Positions 1-10,144 of a stretch of DNA of 64,000 nt are shown here, piece by piece (position 1 is the first letter of the stretch; the number at the start of each line of letters is the position of its first letter). The notes below the pieces were generated by a model. The model ran no database searches. It was not told where the DNA came from and saw only the letters and a program-made list of their open reading frames with translations. The translations under genes and the position numbers were made by a program. Source of the DNA: Chitinophagales bacterium (GTDB lineage Bacteria > Bacteroidota > Bacteroidia > Chitinophagales > JADIYW01); the NCBI GenBank assembly GCA_019694955.1, contig JAIBAX010000005.1, positions 1 through 64,000 on the forward strand. Direction: 5' to 3'.

Positions 1-314
1 TACACGATTTTCTGCATTACTGCAATCAGTGACTAATTCTTTGCCGACACATGTTTTTAAATCAGGCACATATGCCGTGTTTGATCCACATGTGAACAAG
101 ACTCTTAGATTATGAAAGCAACGTATGAATCGTTGACAATTGGAACGGTCGCCGGCAAAATCCCGGCACTGCAGTCCTTTCATATAGATTAACAGATAAA
201 TGAATTCGAAAGAAAGAAAACAGCTAACTTACTTTTTAGTGATCCATCAACATATGTAACACTGATAAGCAGACAAACAAGAGTGATTAAAAGTCGAGTA
301 GATTCGACTCTCAT
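1..314 (-). CDS. 5' part of a eukaryotic-type secreted chitin-binding (peritrophin-A/CBM14) gene with one intron; runs off the window
   Basis: Read on the minus strand, an ATG at 314-312 opens a 27-codon exon encoding a typical signal peptide (MRVESTRLLITLVCLLISVT...). At 232 a GTAAGT donor begins a 56-nt intron that ends in AAAG at 177. The intron is phase 1. Splicing restores the frame into an exon that stays open to base 1. Its cysteines are spaced C-x9-C-x5-C-x9-C-x12-C-x8-C (from LQCRDFAGDRSNC to TDC), the pattern of chitin-binding type-2 domains of invertebrate peritrophins and chitinases. Unspliced, no bacterial signal peptide joins the domain. The start codon lies only 64 bp from the stop of the bacterial gene at 379, so the bacterial/eukaryotic boundary should fall in 315-378. 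The exon-intron model is read directly from the sequence; invertebrate origin is inferred from the family. Confidence 0.75.
177..232 (-). other. Predicted 56-nt spliceosomal intron in the chitin-binding gene
   Basis: The minus-strand sequence starts GTAAGT, has a pyrimidine-rich stretch with several TTTCTTTC-like runs, and ends GAAAG. It interrupts the codon after residue 27 in phase 1. Removing it joins signal peptide and chitin-binding domain in frame. Its length fits short-intron invertebrates. An alternative acceptor at CTGCAG eight bases further on would break the frame of the domain. Confidence 0.65.
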
Positions 315-378
315 GTTATACTTTATATTATCTCATTACCCCTAGTTCAAGGATAATCTTAGAATAAGAACATAAATG

Positions 379-3300
379 CTAAAGTTTTATCAACTGCTTT
401 GTAACTACAGATTCATTGTTTTTGACAACAATATAATAAGTTCCCTTAGCTAAACCATGGCAAGAAATAGCTAATTCGTTCATGCCCTTTTTGAGATCAT
501 AATTTGCTGTTGTTATTTGCTGCCCCAAATCATTCAATATACTAAGTTCTATCGTTATTTGTTCAGCTGAAAACATGGTAAGTGTAGTAATTTCTGTTGC
601 CGGATTGGGATGTAAGCTTATCCATTCAAAATGCTCCGGTATCAGTTCTGCAGATACAATTTTGGTCAAATATGTTTTACCATCTAAATCTATCTCATTC
701 AACCTATAATAATATAAGACGCCCGGCTGAACTTGTTTATCACTAAAACTATAATGCACAGGTTGCGTTGAATGACCAGCAGCGGTAACATTTCCTATTG
801 GTGCAAAATGTACTCCATCAGAACTTCTTAATACTTCGAATGATTTTGTATTTACCTCTACGCCCGTCACCCAAAGCACGTCGATATATTTATTCATCAT
901 CGGCTTAGCTTCCAGGCTAAGTAATTCAATTGGTAAAACACCCGAACAATCCCCCAGTTTATAACTGGTATCTTCACAGCCAATTACTCCGGTCACAGTA
1001 TTTATTACATGTGCATATATATAAGGATCTTGAAAAATGCCCACACTATCAGTGGTCCATGTATATCCACCATTATATGAATATTCAATATCGTAGGGTG
1101 CAACACAACCTACGCAGGATGGATTAGTATTAACTGTAGGTGGCGTTACACAACTCACGGCTGGCGCAATAGAAACAGCAGGAAATACATCTAACGGTCC
1201 GCAAATGGTTTTTGTACAACCATACTGATCTGCATAGGTGTATTGAATGGAATAAGAATTGCCGGGAAGGATTCCGGCGGCATTCGTATTAATCGTGCCA
1301 GTACCATCTGAATTTAAAGTAATCGCTCCGGCAACCGTCGTTCCTGTACACGTTCTATTATTTTCCAACGTTACAGTAACACCAGCTGTAAACGTTCCTG
1401 TTGGCGTTCCTAAATCTACTTCCTTTAGTCCGAAAACGGAACTTATGGGACCTACACAATACAATGAGGTACAAAATCCATAATATTGGCTAAAGAGTGT
1501 ATCTATGGTTCCATCTGCATGAATCTCTTGTATTTTTATAAAATTCACTGAAGTAGAGCCCCCATTATTTGAAGAACCTCCACCGGATCCGAATCCATCA
1601 TCAAAGCCATCATATAAAACAAACTTATAAGGTCCATTATTGGGGTCTATGGTTGCCGGAGTGGTATATGTATTTGCACCAACAGTTGTGCCATAACCTC
1701 CACCTGAGGCCACAACTGCATTATTGCCATCATAGATAAACCAAGATACATCCTGAGGATAAGAGTCAAAATCTAATATAACGCGATATTGCGAAAACTT
1801 AGGTATGGGATTGGAAGTAGTAAAAGGAACAACGACACCATCACAAACATTTGTATCCAACACAACAGTTCCCGGATTAGGCCGATTATAATTTCCGCCA
1901 ATTTCACTTTCACATCCTTCAGTATCTACAAACCTGACATTCCACGCTTGCCCATCTCCCACATTAAATGAGTTTGATACTTCCGATTCTCCGACAGGTG
2001 GAGAAGGGAATGAAATTCCGGAAGCGGCACCAGTACCGGTAACGGTATAAAAATTTGTTGGAGCGGCAGGTGCTAAACCCGTTAAACTCAACGACCAGCT
2101 TGCCAACGTTCCGGCATCGCCAGAACCATTATCCCTAATTTGCAGGCGCCATAATCCATTTAACAGCGAATTATTGATATTATTGTAATTGCCCGACCAA
2201 TCATAAGTACCCGTATTAAGGTTGCCGCCAGAAGAAGTTCCAGCTTCCAACAACACCGTTCCCGAAATTGCAAAGCAATACTGACCATTCAAATCATTAC
2301 CGTTTGAGCCTGAACCGGGCGTAAGTTGCAATATTCCGCCATTAGGCGCAATCAATTGAGCATCAATATCTGAAACATAAGTATGTTCCGGATTAAAAGT
2401 TAGGCACGCTGTAATATTAGCATTAGAAGTGAGCGTTGCTGTTGGGTCAAATCCACTTACGGTAATATCTCTATTATTCCATGTTGTATTATTGTCAGGA
2501 ATAGCCAATGCGGTATTATTAGAAAAATTCAGCGTTGAAGAAACAGGTGCTCCAGGTAAACCGGGAAGCCCGCCAGTTGGGGAGGTTACCGTTAATGAGA
2601 TACCATTGCTACCATCTCCAGGCGCAGCACAAACAGGTGTTACCAGTGGTGTGGTCACACGCTCCAATAGTGTAATCTTAACAGGAGGCCCATAATCATA
2701 GCAGGTGGTATCTTTGGTAAATGTTCCCGTCGACGTATTATAATCAACCATCGTTACAGGAGTAAGCCAAAACTGTTGTGGACCATATTTGAAAGGGTCA
2801 TTATTAATAATGGTATAATCTCCGTGATGTGTGCCAACGACAGGTGGACCTGTCAATGTTTGTGTATAAGACAAATCCAATGTCCAACCGAAAAACCAGA
2901 ATCCTTCAAAATCTGCGTCATCATCATTGATGGTTAAACGCCAGGTTCCATTTAACAAGTCTCCAACAAACGTAGAAAAATTACCTTCCGGACGAAAATC
3001 GCCTTTTAATTCATCATTCAATGCGCCCGATTGAGGTACACCTCCTGCCGGAGTACACGATGCGCCTATGGTTGTGGCTGCTCCAGAAGAGAAACAAACA
3101 CTTAAACCCCCAGATGCCTCATTGCAAACATCCGTAAAGAGGTCTATAACATCACCCGCAGGATTGGTCAGTGTTACATCGATGGATCCCATGTCTTCAA
3201 ATCCAAAATACACACATACCTTCATATTACTTGTATTTTGCAATGTTGCTCCCGTTGGGAAACCACTTATGACAATATCTTTCGTTATGGGCGTTTCATT

Positions 3301-6300
3301 ATATCCATAACTGGCACTAGTATATCCATTACTTGGACTTCTTACAATGTTTTCTTTAAAAACACGTATGGTATCATTATAACTTGTCCCTGGTGTTGTA
3401 ATATCAATTTGACCTGGGAAATAGCCCTTTCCCGAATTTGAAGAATGGAATGGATCTAGAGATGCGCCAGTTGGTTGGGTGGTTGAAAACTGCCAAGCGA
3501 TAACGGGGTTGTCTTCAGCATTGCTGCCAAAAAGAATTGGATCAGCAGAAACACCTAAAGTTGTCCGCTCACCGAAACATAAAACGGTGTCTCCTTTTTC
3601 TACGGCGCCCAAGTCTGCCACACAACACAAAGGATTGTCAATTTGAAATTTATATGTACACTCATTACCTGCAAAGCCATCAATCATAATATAATACTTC
3701 TGTCCTTCGGTAAGGTTTACAGTCACTTGTCCGTTAACTTGACCTGTACTAACCACACTACCAGAAACCTCCGTAAAGGTACCATTACAATCGTTGGTAG
3801 AAGACGTGTACATCGTAAACTGTATACCGGCACCACCTGAGGAAAAAGGTTCTTCAAACAAGGTTTGACTAAGATGACCCATACAATCATAGCCAGTAGC
3901 ATTCAAGTACCTGATTGTGTGAGGACCTGTAAATGAAGGGACATAGGTATACCATACCGAATTCTCGGTTGTTGCTCCAGTAAATATGGGATCGGCACTA
4001 CATTTTGACGTTCCGTAAACATTACTGCCCGGAATTTCACCACATCCAATATTAGATAAATCAATTGCACTACTACACTCATCATTAGTAGGTCTTGTAG
4101 GACCACTTCCGGCATCTACTACTTGAATACTGAAGTTACCTGTCCATCTCGAACTGGTACCACTCTCAAATCCGTCAATCATAATATAATACTTCTCATC
4201 CGGCCATAGCCCTCGCATTTGCAACGTTTCATTCGCATTTACGCCAAAATCATCTGAACACCAACCACCATGATCCAGAATATTACAATCGTCCAACATG
4301 TCATTACAATCAGAACAATAGTCGGAATAAACATCTCCATCGGCGTCGCAATCCGGCATATCTGCTGCTTCACGGCTGGATATCCAATATATTTGAGCAT
4401 CTAAATCATTCCCAGAGCCAACACCTGTCAATAAAATATCTACATTTCCAGAAACAGGAGCTATAAATGAAAACCAAACACCATAACCCGCAGAATTACT
4501 TGAACCACAGGCTATTTGCTCATATGATTGATAGGCTACCACATTATTGGAAGCCAAAGCAGCACCACCAATCGTCAAGGGTCTTGCCTGACAAGCATTG
4601 GTGGATGTTGGAGCAGGGCAAAATATCGGTGTTTGAATAGTTCTACTGGCACATGCAGGTGCACCAGTATTATAAGGAGACGCCCACGAAACGGTAACGG
4701 CGGTAAAATTTCCACCCACTGTTCCTTGGGCTACGGTCTGATTTGTATTTCCTGTCAACGTAAGAGCAGCAGGGCAACTTCCTGATTTGGTGACCGTTTG
4801 CTGGCATCCATTAGCGACAACGGTAATGTAGTTATCAAGATCAGGATATATGTTAAAGGTACAGGCATTCGTTTGTCTCGTACATCCGGCTGTTGCAGGC
4901 TGTGGAAGTGGATAAGAAGGATATCCCGGTATGGATGTTTGTCCATTATCCGCTAAAATATATCCTACAAAAGTATAGGTCGCAGGTGTACATCCCGGAT
5001 CGGGCAATCCTTGTACAGGATTGTAAACAAAATAAGTAGTAGGATCATCTAAGTTTATCGTACATGCCGACCCATATACCCCAGACTTGCAATATGCCCA
5101 TCTTGTTCCAGGATTAGAACCATAATATTGTATTGTCATGGATGCACCAAGTGGATCGCCTGAACACACCGAACCGCCAGCACAAGTTTGCGCTGTTACA
5201 CGTGGTCGCTTTAATTCTATGGTAAATGTACAGTTAGCCCCGGCATCTCCATCAATAACAAAATAATATGTCTGACCTGAAACAGGCGTAAACGTCACAG
5301 AATATGTACCCTGACTTATAGGTGTTAATGAGGCGCAACTACCAGAAAAGATACCAAACTGTATTCCGTTGCTACCATCAACACCGGAAGTGCATGAAAC
5401 GCCCGTCACGGTCAGCGTGATTTCGCTATTGCCATTATTGGCGGGTGCTGTCCATTTGTACCAGACATCATTTTCTAAGGTTAAGGCATCAACATATTCA
5501 GGGTCGGGATCCGTACATTCTGCTGTCGCTCCAATATTATTTGCGGTTACTGCAACACAAAGATTCAAGGAGGTGGCATTTGAACATAAATCATTTGAAG
5601 GAATTGGATCTGGCGCACCAACAATATCCGGACCCGGTGCAGGAATGGCATTGCTGGTGATCGTTTCTGTAACCTGTATAGTAAAGGTTGCTGAAGGTCT
5701 TGAGTAGGTACCACTTACCCAAACATAATATGTTTGACCGGGTACAACGAATGCAAAAAGCCTTTCCACTCCGCTAACACCAGCCTCATCATTACATCCT
5801 GCCACCACATTGCTTTCGCCAAGGGCGCTGCAAGAAAGGTTGCAATCATTCACACCTTCATCTAATCCTGCCATTGGACCTATTACACTTACTTTAACAT
5901 CAGACGATGCATTAGGTGTTACATTGATTTGCACCCTTCCTGAAGCAGGCGCTACGAAACGATAATAAACATCTTGATATCCGGTGCATCCTGCATCTAA
6001 ATCTGATGCGGCACCTGCGGTTGTTCCACTTACGGCTGCTGCATTTACGGTTAGTGGAGTAGCACTACATATCACATCATTCGGAACAATAGTCCAAAAG
6101 GGAAGACAGATTCTATTGAGCCAGCAATCTGTCCCAGTTACTGTAATCGTTTTACAAACCTTGTAGGTGGTAACATTATTCAATCCCGAATAAATACCAG
6201 GGGAAACAGGTGTTAGCGCTGCCGAAGCACAATTATCCCAAACCTGATAGGTGATAACGGCACTATTGAGGCAGGTAGTTGTATTTGCACCATTGGTGGT

Positions 6301-7101
6301 TACTATTTCATAACCCCTATTTGTTGGAAATTGCACCGAAGTAAATGGAGCAGGAACGGTAAAATTGCCGCACACTGTCGCTGTTTTGACAGTAGCATAG
6401 CCAAAATTAGAGTGACAAGCACCGTTTGCTGCCGTTTCATCATATGTATAATCATCCGGACTCGCAAAATAATAGGACTTACAATCTGCGTCATTACAAG
6501 AAGTACATTGATTTACACTTGTACAAGAGAAAGTTGCAGTAGTTCCAGTACCCGAACCCGGAGTTCCTCCAAAAAAGTCAAGATAAAAACCCTCTTGTGT
6601 TCCATCGTAGTTATCCACTAAAATATAAATAACCTGACCAACGGATACAGACATATTATTGGAAAAAAGGTTACCGGAGGCTGGTTCAGAATTATTGCCT
6701 GATGTACCACGAATCCCGGTTGGCGCTTGTGGTGAAGCAAAATTACAACGATCAGGTGTGCTAAGTCTGCTCCCTGTTGGACATGTTCCTCCTACCCCTT
6801 GATTCCAGACTGAAAAATCATAATCTGCCGTTCCATTATATGGCCGCAAGGTAAACTCCAAAGTTCCGGCTGTAGCAACTGTAATTCGAAACCAACGCGT
6901 ATTCTTCTCTCCTGACAACATGCAACCACAACCACCACTTGGACACTCTTGCGTACCCGGTCCGTCGTCCAATTGTTCTGCCAATTGATTATTACAAACA
7001 TTAACGGCATTTACACAGTTATTATTCAATTGTGCAAAGACATTGTCATGAAAAACTACCGCAATAAGTAGTAAAAAACTAATTCGTAAAAATGTAGTCA
7101 T
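379..7101 (-). CDS. Giant T9SS-secreted surface protein with repeated PPC-like modules and two P-domains (2240 aa)
   Basis: The protein starts with a Sec signal peptide (residues 1-24, ending VFAQ). Several repeated modules follow, opening with N-D-x-C-x-x-A (for example SNDLCSNATSLNLC and TNDECSSAIDLSNIGC). Each carries VWYKW/VWFSF and YYIMIDG-type strands typical of extracellular beta-sandwich domains of Bacteroidota. Residues about 1265-1420 and 1520-1675 look like proprotein-convertase P-domains. An Asp/Cys-rich, thrombospondin-3-like stretch (DCDADGDVYSDYCSDC) lies near 920-945. The last ~85 residues (HPNPATEITTLTMF ... KGTYYIVVKNN) are a type A T9SS sorting domain. It is likely an exported adhesin or surface protein. 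It is very rich in cysteine, which suits an oxidised extracellular protein. It sits 9 bp downstream of the small secreted gene 7111-7707 and is probably cotranscribed with it. The specific ligand is unknown. Confidence 0.85.
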   Translation of the reverse strand: MTTFLRISFLLLIAVVFHDNVFAQLNNNCVNAVNVCNNQLAEQLDDGPGTQECPSGGCGCMLSGEKNTRWFRITVATAGTLEFTLRPYNGTADYDFSVWNQGVGGTCPTGSRLSTPDRCNFASPQAPTGIRGTSGNNSEPASGNLFSNNMSVSVGQVIYILVDNYDGTQEGFYLDFFGGTPGSGTGTTATFSCTSVNQCTSCNDADCKSYYFASPDDYTYDETAANGACHSNFGYATVKTATVCGNFTVPAPFTSVQFPTNRGYEIVTTNGANTTTCLNSAVITYQVWDNCASAALTPVSPGIYSGLNNVTTYKVCKTITVTGTDCWLNRICLPFWTIVPNDVICSATPLTVNAAAVSGTTAGAASDLDAGCTGYQDVYYRFVAPASGRVQINVTPNASSDVKVSVIGPMAGLDEGVNDCNLSCSALGESNVVAGCNDEAGVSGVERLFAFVVPGQTYYVWVSGTYSRPSATFTIQVTETITSNAIPAPGPDIVGAPDPIPSNDLCSNATSLNLCVAVTANNIGATAECTDPDPEYVDALTLENDVWYKWTAPANNGNSEITLTVTGVSCTSGVDGSNGIQFGIFSGSCASLTPISQGTYSVTFTPVSGQTYYFVIDGDAGANCTFTIELKRPRVTAQTCAGGSVCSGDPLGASMTIQYYGSNPGTRWAYCKSGVYGSACTINLDDPTTYFVYNPVQGLPDPGCTPATYTFVGYILADNGQTSIPGYPSYPLPQPATAGCTRQTNACTFNIYPDLDNYITVVANGCQQTVTKSGSCPAALTLTGNTNQTVAQGTVGGNFTAVTVSWASPYNTGAPACASRTIQTPIFCPAPTSTNACQARPLTIGGAALASNNVVAYQSYEQIACGSSNSAGYGVWFSFIAPVSGNVDILLTGVGSGNDLDAQIYWISSREAADMPDCDADGDVYSDYCSDCNDMLDDCNILDHGGWCSDDFGVNANETLQMRGLWPDEKYYIMIDGFESGTSSRWTGNFSIQVVDAGSGPTRPTNDECSSAIDLSNIGCGEIPGSNVYGTSKCSADPIFTGATTENSVWYTYVPSFTGPHTIRYLNATGYDCMGHLSQTLFEEPFSSGGAGIQFTMYTSSTNDCNGTFTEVSGSVVSTGQVNGQVTVNLTEGQKYYIMIDGFAGNECTYKFQIDNPLCCVADLGAVEKGDTVLCFGERTTLGVSADPILFGSNAEDNPVIAWQFSTTQPTGASLDPFHSSNSGKGYFPGQIDITTPGTSYNDTIRVFKENIVRSPSNGYTSASYGYNETPITKDIVISGFPTGATLQNTSNMKVCVYFGFEDMGSIDVTLTNPAGDVIDLFTDVCNEASGGLSVCFSSGAATTIGASCTPAGGVPQSGALNDELKGDFRPEGNFSTFVGDLLNGTWRLTINDDDADFEGFWFFGWTLDLSYTQTLTGPPVVGTHHGDYTIINNDPFKYGPQQFWLTPVTMVDYNTSTGTFTKDTTCYDYGPPVKITLLERVTTPLVTPVCAAPGDGSNGISLTVTSPTGGLPGLPGAPVSSTLNFSNNTALAIPDNNTTWNNRDITVSGFDPTATLTSNANITACLTFNPEHTYVSDIDAQLIAPNGGILQLTPGSGSNGNDLNGQYCFAISGTVLLEAGTSSGGNLNTGTYDWSGNYNNINNSLLNGLWRLQIRDNGSGDAGTLASWSLSLTGLAPAAPTNFYTVTGTGAASGISFPSPPVGESEVSNSFNVGDGQAWNVRFVDTEGCESEIGGNYNRPNPGTVVLDTNVCDGVVVPFTTSNPIPKFSQYRVILDFDSYPQDVSWFIYDGNNAVVASGGGYGTTVGANTYTTPATIDPNNGPYKFVLYDGFDDGFGSGGGSSNNGGSTSVNFIKIQEIHADGTIDTLFSQYYGFCTSLYCVGPISSVFGLKEVDLGTPTGTFTAGVTVTLENNRTCTGTTVAGAITLNSDGTGTINTNAAGILPGNSYSIQYTYADQYGCTKTICGPLDVFPAVSIAPAVSCVTPPTVNTNPSCVGCVAPYDIEYSYNGGYTWTTDSVGIFQDPYIYAHVINTVTGVIGCEDTSYKLGDCSGVLPIELLSLEAKPMMNKYIDVLWVTGVEVNTKSFEVLRSSDGVHFAPIGNVTAAGHSTQPVHYSFSDKQVQPGVLYYYRLNEIDLDGKTYLTKIVSAELIPEHFEWISLHPNPATEITTLTMFSAEQITIELSILNDLGQQITTANYDLKKGMNELAISCHGLAKGTYYIVVKNNESVVTKQLIKL

Positions 7102-7110
7102 GGGTATGGT

Positions 7111-7707
7111 TTATGGTTCTAAAAGTTTCTTTAACTGATTTCGCTCCGCTTCTTTCTCGGAGAGATTATAACTTGGATTATCCTTATTTTGCGCAATTTC
7201 TGCTTCCAAAGCTTCTAAATACTGCTGTAAGTAGACCCTTTTCCCGGGAGAAACTGCTTCACTTGTCAGAATTACTTTGTTGACATTATCTTCTTTTAAT
7301 GTTTGTTCTTTATAGTTAACAGACTTGGTAACCTTTATCGGAGTAGCTTCTTTAACAGAGTTGCTAATCTGTAATGTAGGCTCAACTTTCTCATAAGTAA
7401 CATTACACTCCATACCGGAAAATATATTTGGATTTACTGGTGCAGAAGTTTGGGAAGCGCTACTATCTATTTTTTCCGTTTTGGGGAGAGATTGCTCCAA
7501 AGAAGCGCCCATTCTTTGCGCAGATCCCTCAGAAGTTGGCGTATTTGATGCATCAGGCTTATTAACATGCTCTTGCACGTTTACAGGCTTCGTCTGCTTA
7601 AGTTCTTTCTCATTTGAGGTGGCACTTCCCAAGTTAATACGTGGCGATTGACCATAAACGAAAGAAGAAATAATAAAAAGCAAAAGAGAAAAGTAAAATT
7701 TTGTCAT
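7111..7707 (-). CDS. Small secreted protein of unknown function (198 aa)
   Basis: A signal peptide (MTKFYFSLLLFIISSFVYGQ) is followed by a low-complexity, Ser/Thr/Lys/Glu-rich middle and a charged helical C-terminus (LEALEAEIAQNKDNPSYNL). I recognise no family. The gene precedes the 2240-aa T9SS protein by 9 bp on the same strand, so it may be its partner or chaperone-like companion, by position only. The tandem duplication starts inside this gene at 7436. This copy is complete, while the copy at 16044-16328 keeps only about the first 90 codons. Confidence 0.7.
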   Translation of the reverse strand: MTKFYFSLLLFIISSFVYGQSPRINLGSATSNEKELKQTKPVNVQEHVNKPDASNTPTSEGSAQRMGASLEQSLPKTEKIDSSASQTSAPVNPNIFSGMECNVTYEKVEPTLQISNSVKEATPIKVTKSVNYKEQTLKEDNVNKVILTSEAVSPGKRVYLQQYLEALEAEIAQNKDNPSYNLSEKEAERNQLKKLLEP

Positions 7708-7973
7708 GTTGGTATTTTATAGTTTAAGAATCAAGGTTAAATATAGTTAATAATACACTGATTATAAAAATATTTATGTGTATTCTTTTTGTTAAAAATG
7801 TGATTTCATCATATGCAAGTGAAGTAAAATTCATAAAAACAATATTTTTAATAATATACGTATTTAATAGTTTTAACATCTATGAATTTGATGGAAATTA
7901 TTTTATATAAACTTCGGAGTACAAAAACGTTTGGATAAATGAATAAATTCAACGCCACCAAATGCGGAACTAC

Positions 7974-9812
7974 TTACTGCTTGATTAGATGATTTTTCCT
8001 GACAATGAACCCATTATCACGTTCCAAGGTTATCCAATACACTCCTTTGCTCAAACTTGATAAGTTTATTGTTTTGAGAGTGGAGAATGAAGAAATATTT
8101 TCAGTGTAAACATTCTGTCCAAATGAATTATATACCTTTAATGCCATACTTCCTTGGTTTTCAGCCTCATTAATTTTAACAATAACGGATGTTGAAAACA
8201 CTTGGGGCATGACATCCAACAATAAATCACTCAGAACTAGGTTATTCCAATCATTTTTCTCCTCCGGCAAGTCGTAATCCCGAAAATAATTATCACCAAA
8301 AAGTACATCGCAATCATAATTACAACAACTCAATGAATGCTCACCTAATGAGTCGGGTTTTGCCAGCATTATATAATCACAAAGATTGCATTTATCACCA
8401 TCGATTTGATCATCTTTCCGATGTGCAACCAATGCGACATGAATATAATCATTTGTCTTTTTCACCGGATAATAAAACATTAAAGCCACCTTATCCTCCA
8501 TTTCCTTATAGATGTCTTGCGACTCAAAGCACTGATTGCTAAATTGAGGATTATAGCAGGAAAAATTGTGGTAGTTGAAGACACCACCATGACGCATTCC
8601 CTTTTGTGTCACCAAATGTGATACGCATCCCGGCAAATTCATAATATGGTCATGAATGGCGAAGCCCCCATAATAATAAAAACTTGAGTCCAATTCCCCA
8701 TTGTATTTAAAATTCCTCATCTGTCCACCACAAGGAGGATAAACATTATCTTCGGTGGCTTGCATGATGTGTATAGGAAACTTCTTATTCCCTACAAAAT
8801 ACTGGGTATCAGATAATTCTATCCAATTCAACTGAAGAATACCTGCACTCAATAAAAACAGTTTATCCCATTTGAGTTGAGTTGAGTCCATATTGGCATA
8901 ACGAAATAAGCTTCCGTGTTTTTCTTGCAAAGTGGTCATATTTCCGGTGCCGTCAGTACCTTCACTAACTGACACATTGGGTAAGTCATCTACGGCAAAC
9001 CCCGCCAACATTGCAAATCCGGATCCGGAACTATTCCCACATAAGGAAATACCGTTTGGGTTAATATTTAACGCCACTCTATTATTCAATAAATAGCCAT
9101 AAGCCGCAATAATGTCTTGAATATTCCTATAATTTGCTTCCAAAACCGAGTATTTATCACACTCCCCTTCACATTCACAATACTCATGAAACCAATATGC
9201 CCTTAATTCTGGCGTACCGTTCATGTTGGTAATACCTTTTACATCCCAGCCTTTTCGCATATCCAAAGCGACCACCAAATAGCCTTTCTGCGCCAAGTAT
9301 CTACATATGCTTTCATCTTGCTTTTTTATGGTAATCTCATCATTTGCAGTATTATAAATCCTATCCCAATAGCGCAAACCACCACCCAAAACAGGCTGAT
9401 CAAAGAAACCCTGCGCTCCACTCAGGTAAATAACGACATTCTTACATACTTCAGCATCGTTATCCAAAGAATATATCTTCATATTGACATTAACAGTAGA
9501 GTCCTGATCGCTGTAGCCATCTTTCATGGAGTACATTTCATAGAAATTGAAACACTTATTGCGAATGCTACTACCGGGAACGATTCCTGGAATATCAGAG
9601 GGATTATACCTATAAGGATCATCGAACTTTATAAGCTGATTCGGCTTCGGTTTATTGCCATTCTTCCAACATGTAGAGAGCGGATACGTTACATAAGGAC
9701 GATATTCAGTAATAATATTGCCGGAGAGATCATCTACATATCGAATCTGACCTTGCACCCACATACAGGGCAATAGCAAAACAGTAAAAATAACGTAACC
9801 AAGAATCTTCAT
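7974..9812 (-). CDS. Secreted alpha/beta-hydrolase-like protein with T9SS sorting domain (612 aa), copy A
   Basis: I place the start at 9812 rather than 9833, because MKILGYVIFTVLLLPCMWVQGQ is a clean signal peptide. The body resembles an alpha/beta-hydrolase: a strand-turn YLVVALDMRKGWD, a nucleophile elbow CGNSSGSGFA with Ser near residue 257, a possible acid in QATEDNVYPP (~354), and a possible His in MRHGG (~407). The C-terminal ~75 residues (ALKVYNSFGQNVYTENIS ... GVYWITLERDNG) form a type A T9SS sorting domain. It is probably an exported or surface-bound esterase or peptidase. The triad is inferred, not proven, and the substrate is unknown. The gene is duplicated intact at 16595-18433. 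Confidence 0.7.
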   Translation of the reverse strand: MKILGYVIFTVLLLPCMWVQGQIRYVDDLSGNIITEYRPYVTYPLSTCWKNGNKPKPNQLIKFDDPYRYNPSDIPGIVPGSSIRNKCFNFYEMYSMKDGYSDQDSTVNVNMKIYSLDNDAEVCKNVVIYLSGAQGFFDQPVLGGGLRYWDRIYNTANDEITIKKQDESICRYLAQKGYLVVALDMRKGWDVKGITNMNGTPELRAYWFHEYCECEGECDKYSVLEANYRNIQDIIAAYGYLLNNRVALNINPNGISLCGNSSGSGFAMLAGFAVDDLPNVSVSEGTDGTGNMTTLQEKHGSLFRYANMDSTQLKWDKLFLLSAGILQLNWIELSDTQYFVGNKKFPIHIMQATEDNVYPPCGGQMRNFKYNGELDSSFYYYGGFAIHDHIMNLPGCVSHLVTQKGMRHGGVFNYHNFSCYNPQFSNQCFESQDIYKEMEDKVALMFYYPVKKTNDYIHVALVAHRKDDQIDGDKCNLCDYIMLAKPDSLGEHSLSCCNYDCDVLFGDNYFRDYDLPEEKNDWNNLVLSDLLLDVMPQVFSTSVIVKINEAENQGSMALKVYNSFGQNVYTENISSFSTLKTINLSSLSKGVYWITLERDNGFIVRKNHLIKQ

Positions 9813-10016
9813 ATTTAAAAAACTAGCATACAAAGATAGGTTGCTATTTTAAAATCACCAGTTAAGAAGCAGTTACCCTTTTATTATTTTAGTGCTTCCA
9901 AAGTTTATGCCATGCACAAATATCTACTCGAAAAAAATGACCACTTTAGCGTCCATGCCATTCTATGAATTAATCATAATTTTAAATTCATTCTTGTAGG
10001 AAATAAAAAAAAGACT

Positions 10017-10024
10017 TAACTTTG
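10017..10024 (+). promoter_or_regulatory. Bacteroidota -7 box of tRNA-Met, copy A
   Basis: TAACTTTG matches the TAnnTTTG -7 consensus of the Bacteroidota primary sigma factor. A TTG at 9994-9996 sits about 20 bp upstream, where a -33 element is expected. Predicted transcription would begin near 10028, eight bases before the tRNA. Confidence 0.65.
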
Positions 10025-10035
10025 CGCCTCCAAAT

Positions 10036-10109
10036 GGCGAGGTAGCTCAGACGGTTAGAGCGTGGGATTCATAACCCCAAGGTCGGCGGTTCGATTCCGC
10101 TCTTCGCTA
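10036..10109 (+). tRNA. tRNA-Met (anticodon CAT), copy A
   Basis: The 74-nt cloverleaf has acceptor GGCGAGG pairing with CTTCGCT (one G-T at the first pair), a D-arm GCTC..GAGC, an anticodon loop TTCATAA with CAT at 10070-10072, and a T-loop TTCGATT. No CCA is encoded. The acceptor and D-loop look like elongator tRNA-Met, although a CAT anticodon alone does not exclude the lysidine-modified Ile isoacceptor. It is duplicated at 18657-18730. Confidence 0.92.
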
Positions 10110-10110
10110 C

Positions 10111-10144
10111 AAAAAAGGAAGTGAATATTCGCTTCCTTTTTTTT
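10111..10144 (+). terminator. Rho-independent terminator after tRNA-Met, copy A
   Basis: A hairpin with stem GGAAGTG/CGCTTCC, flanked by an A-run and followed by eight T residues, starts one base after the tRNA 3' end. The symmetrical A/T runs could make it work in both directions. Confidence 0.85.
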
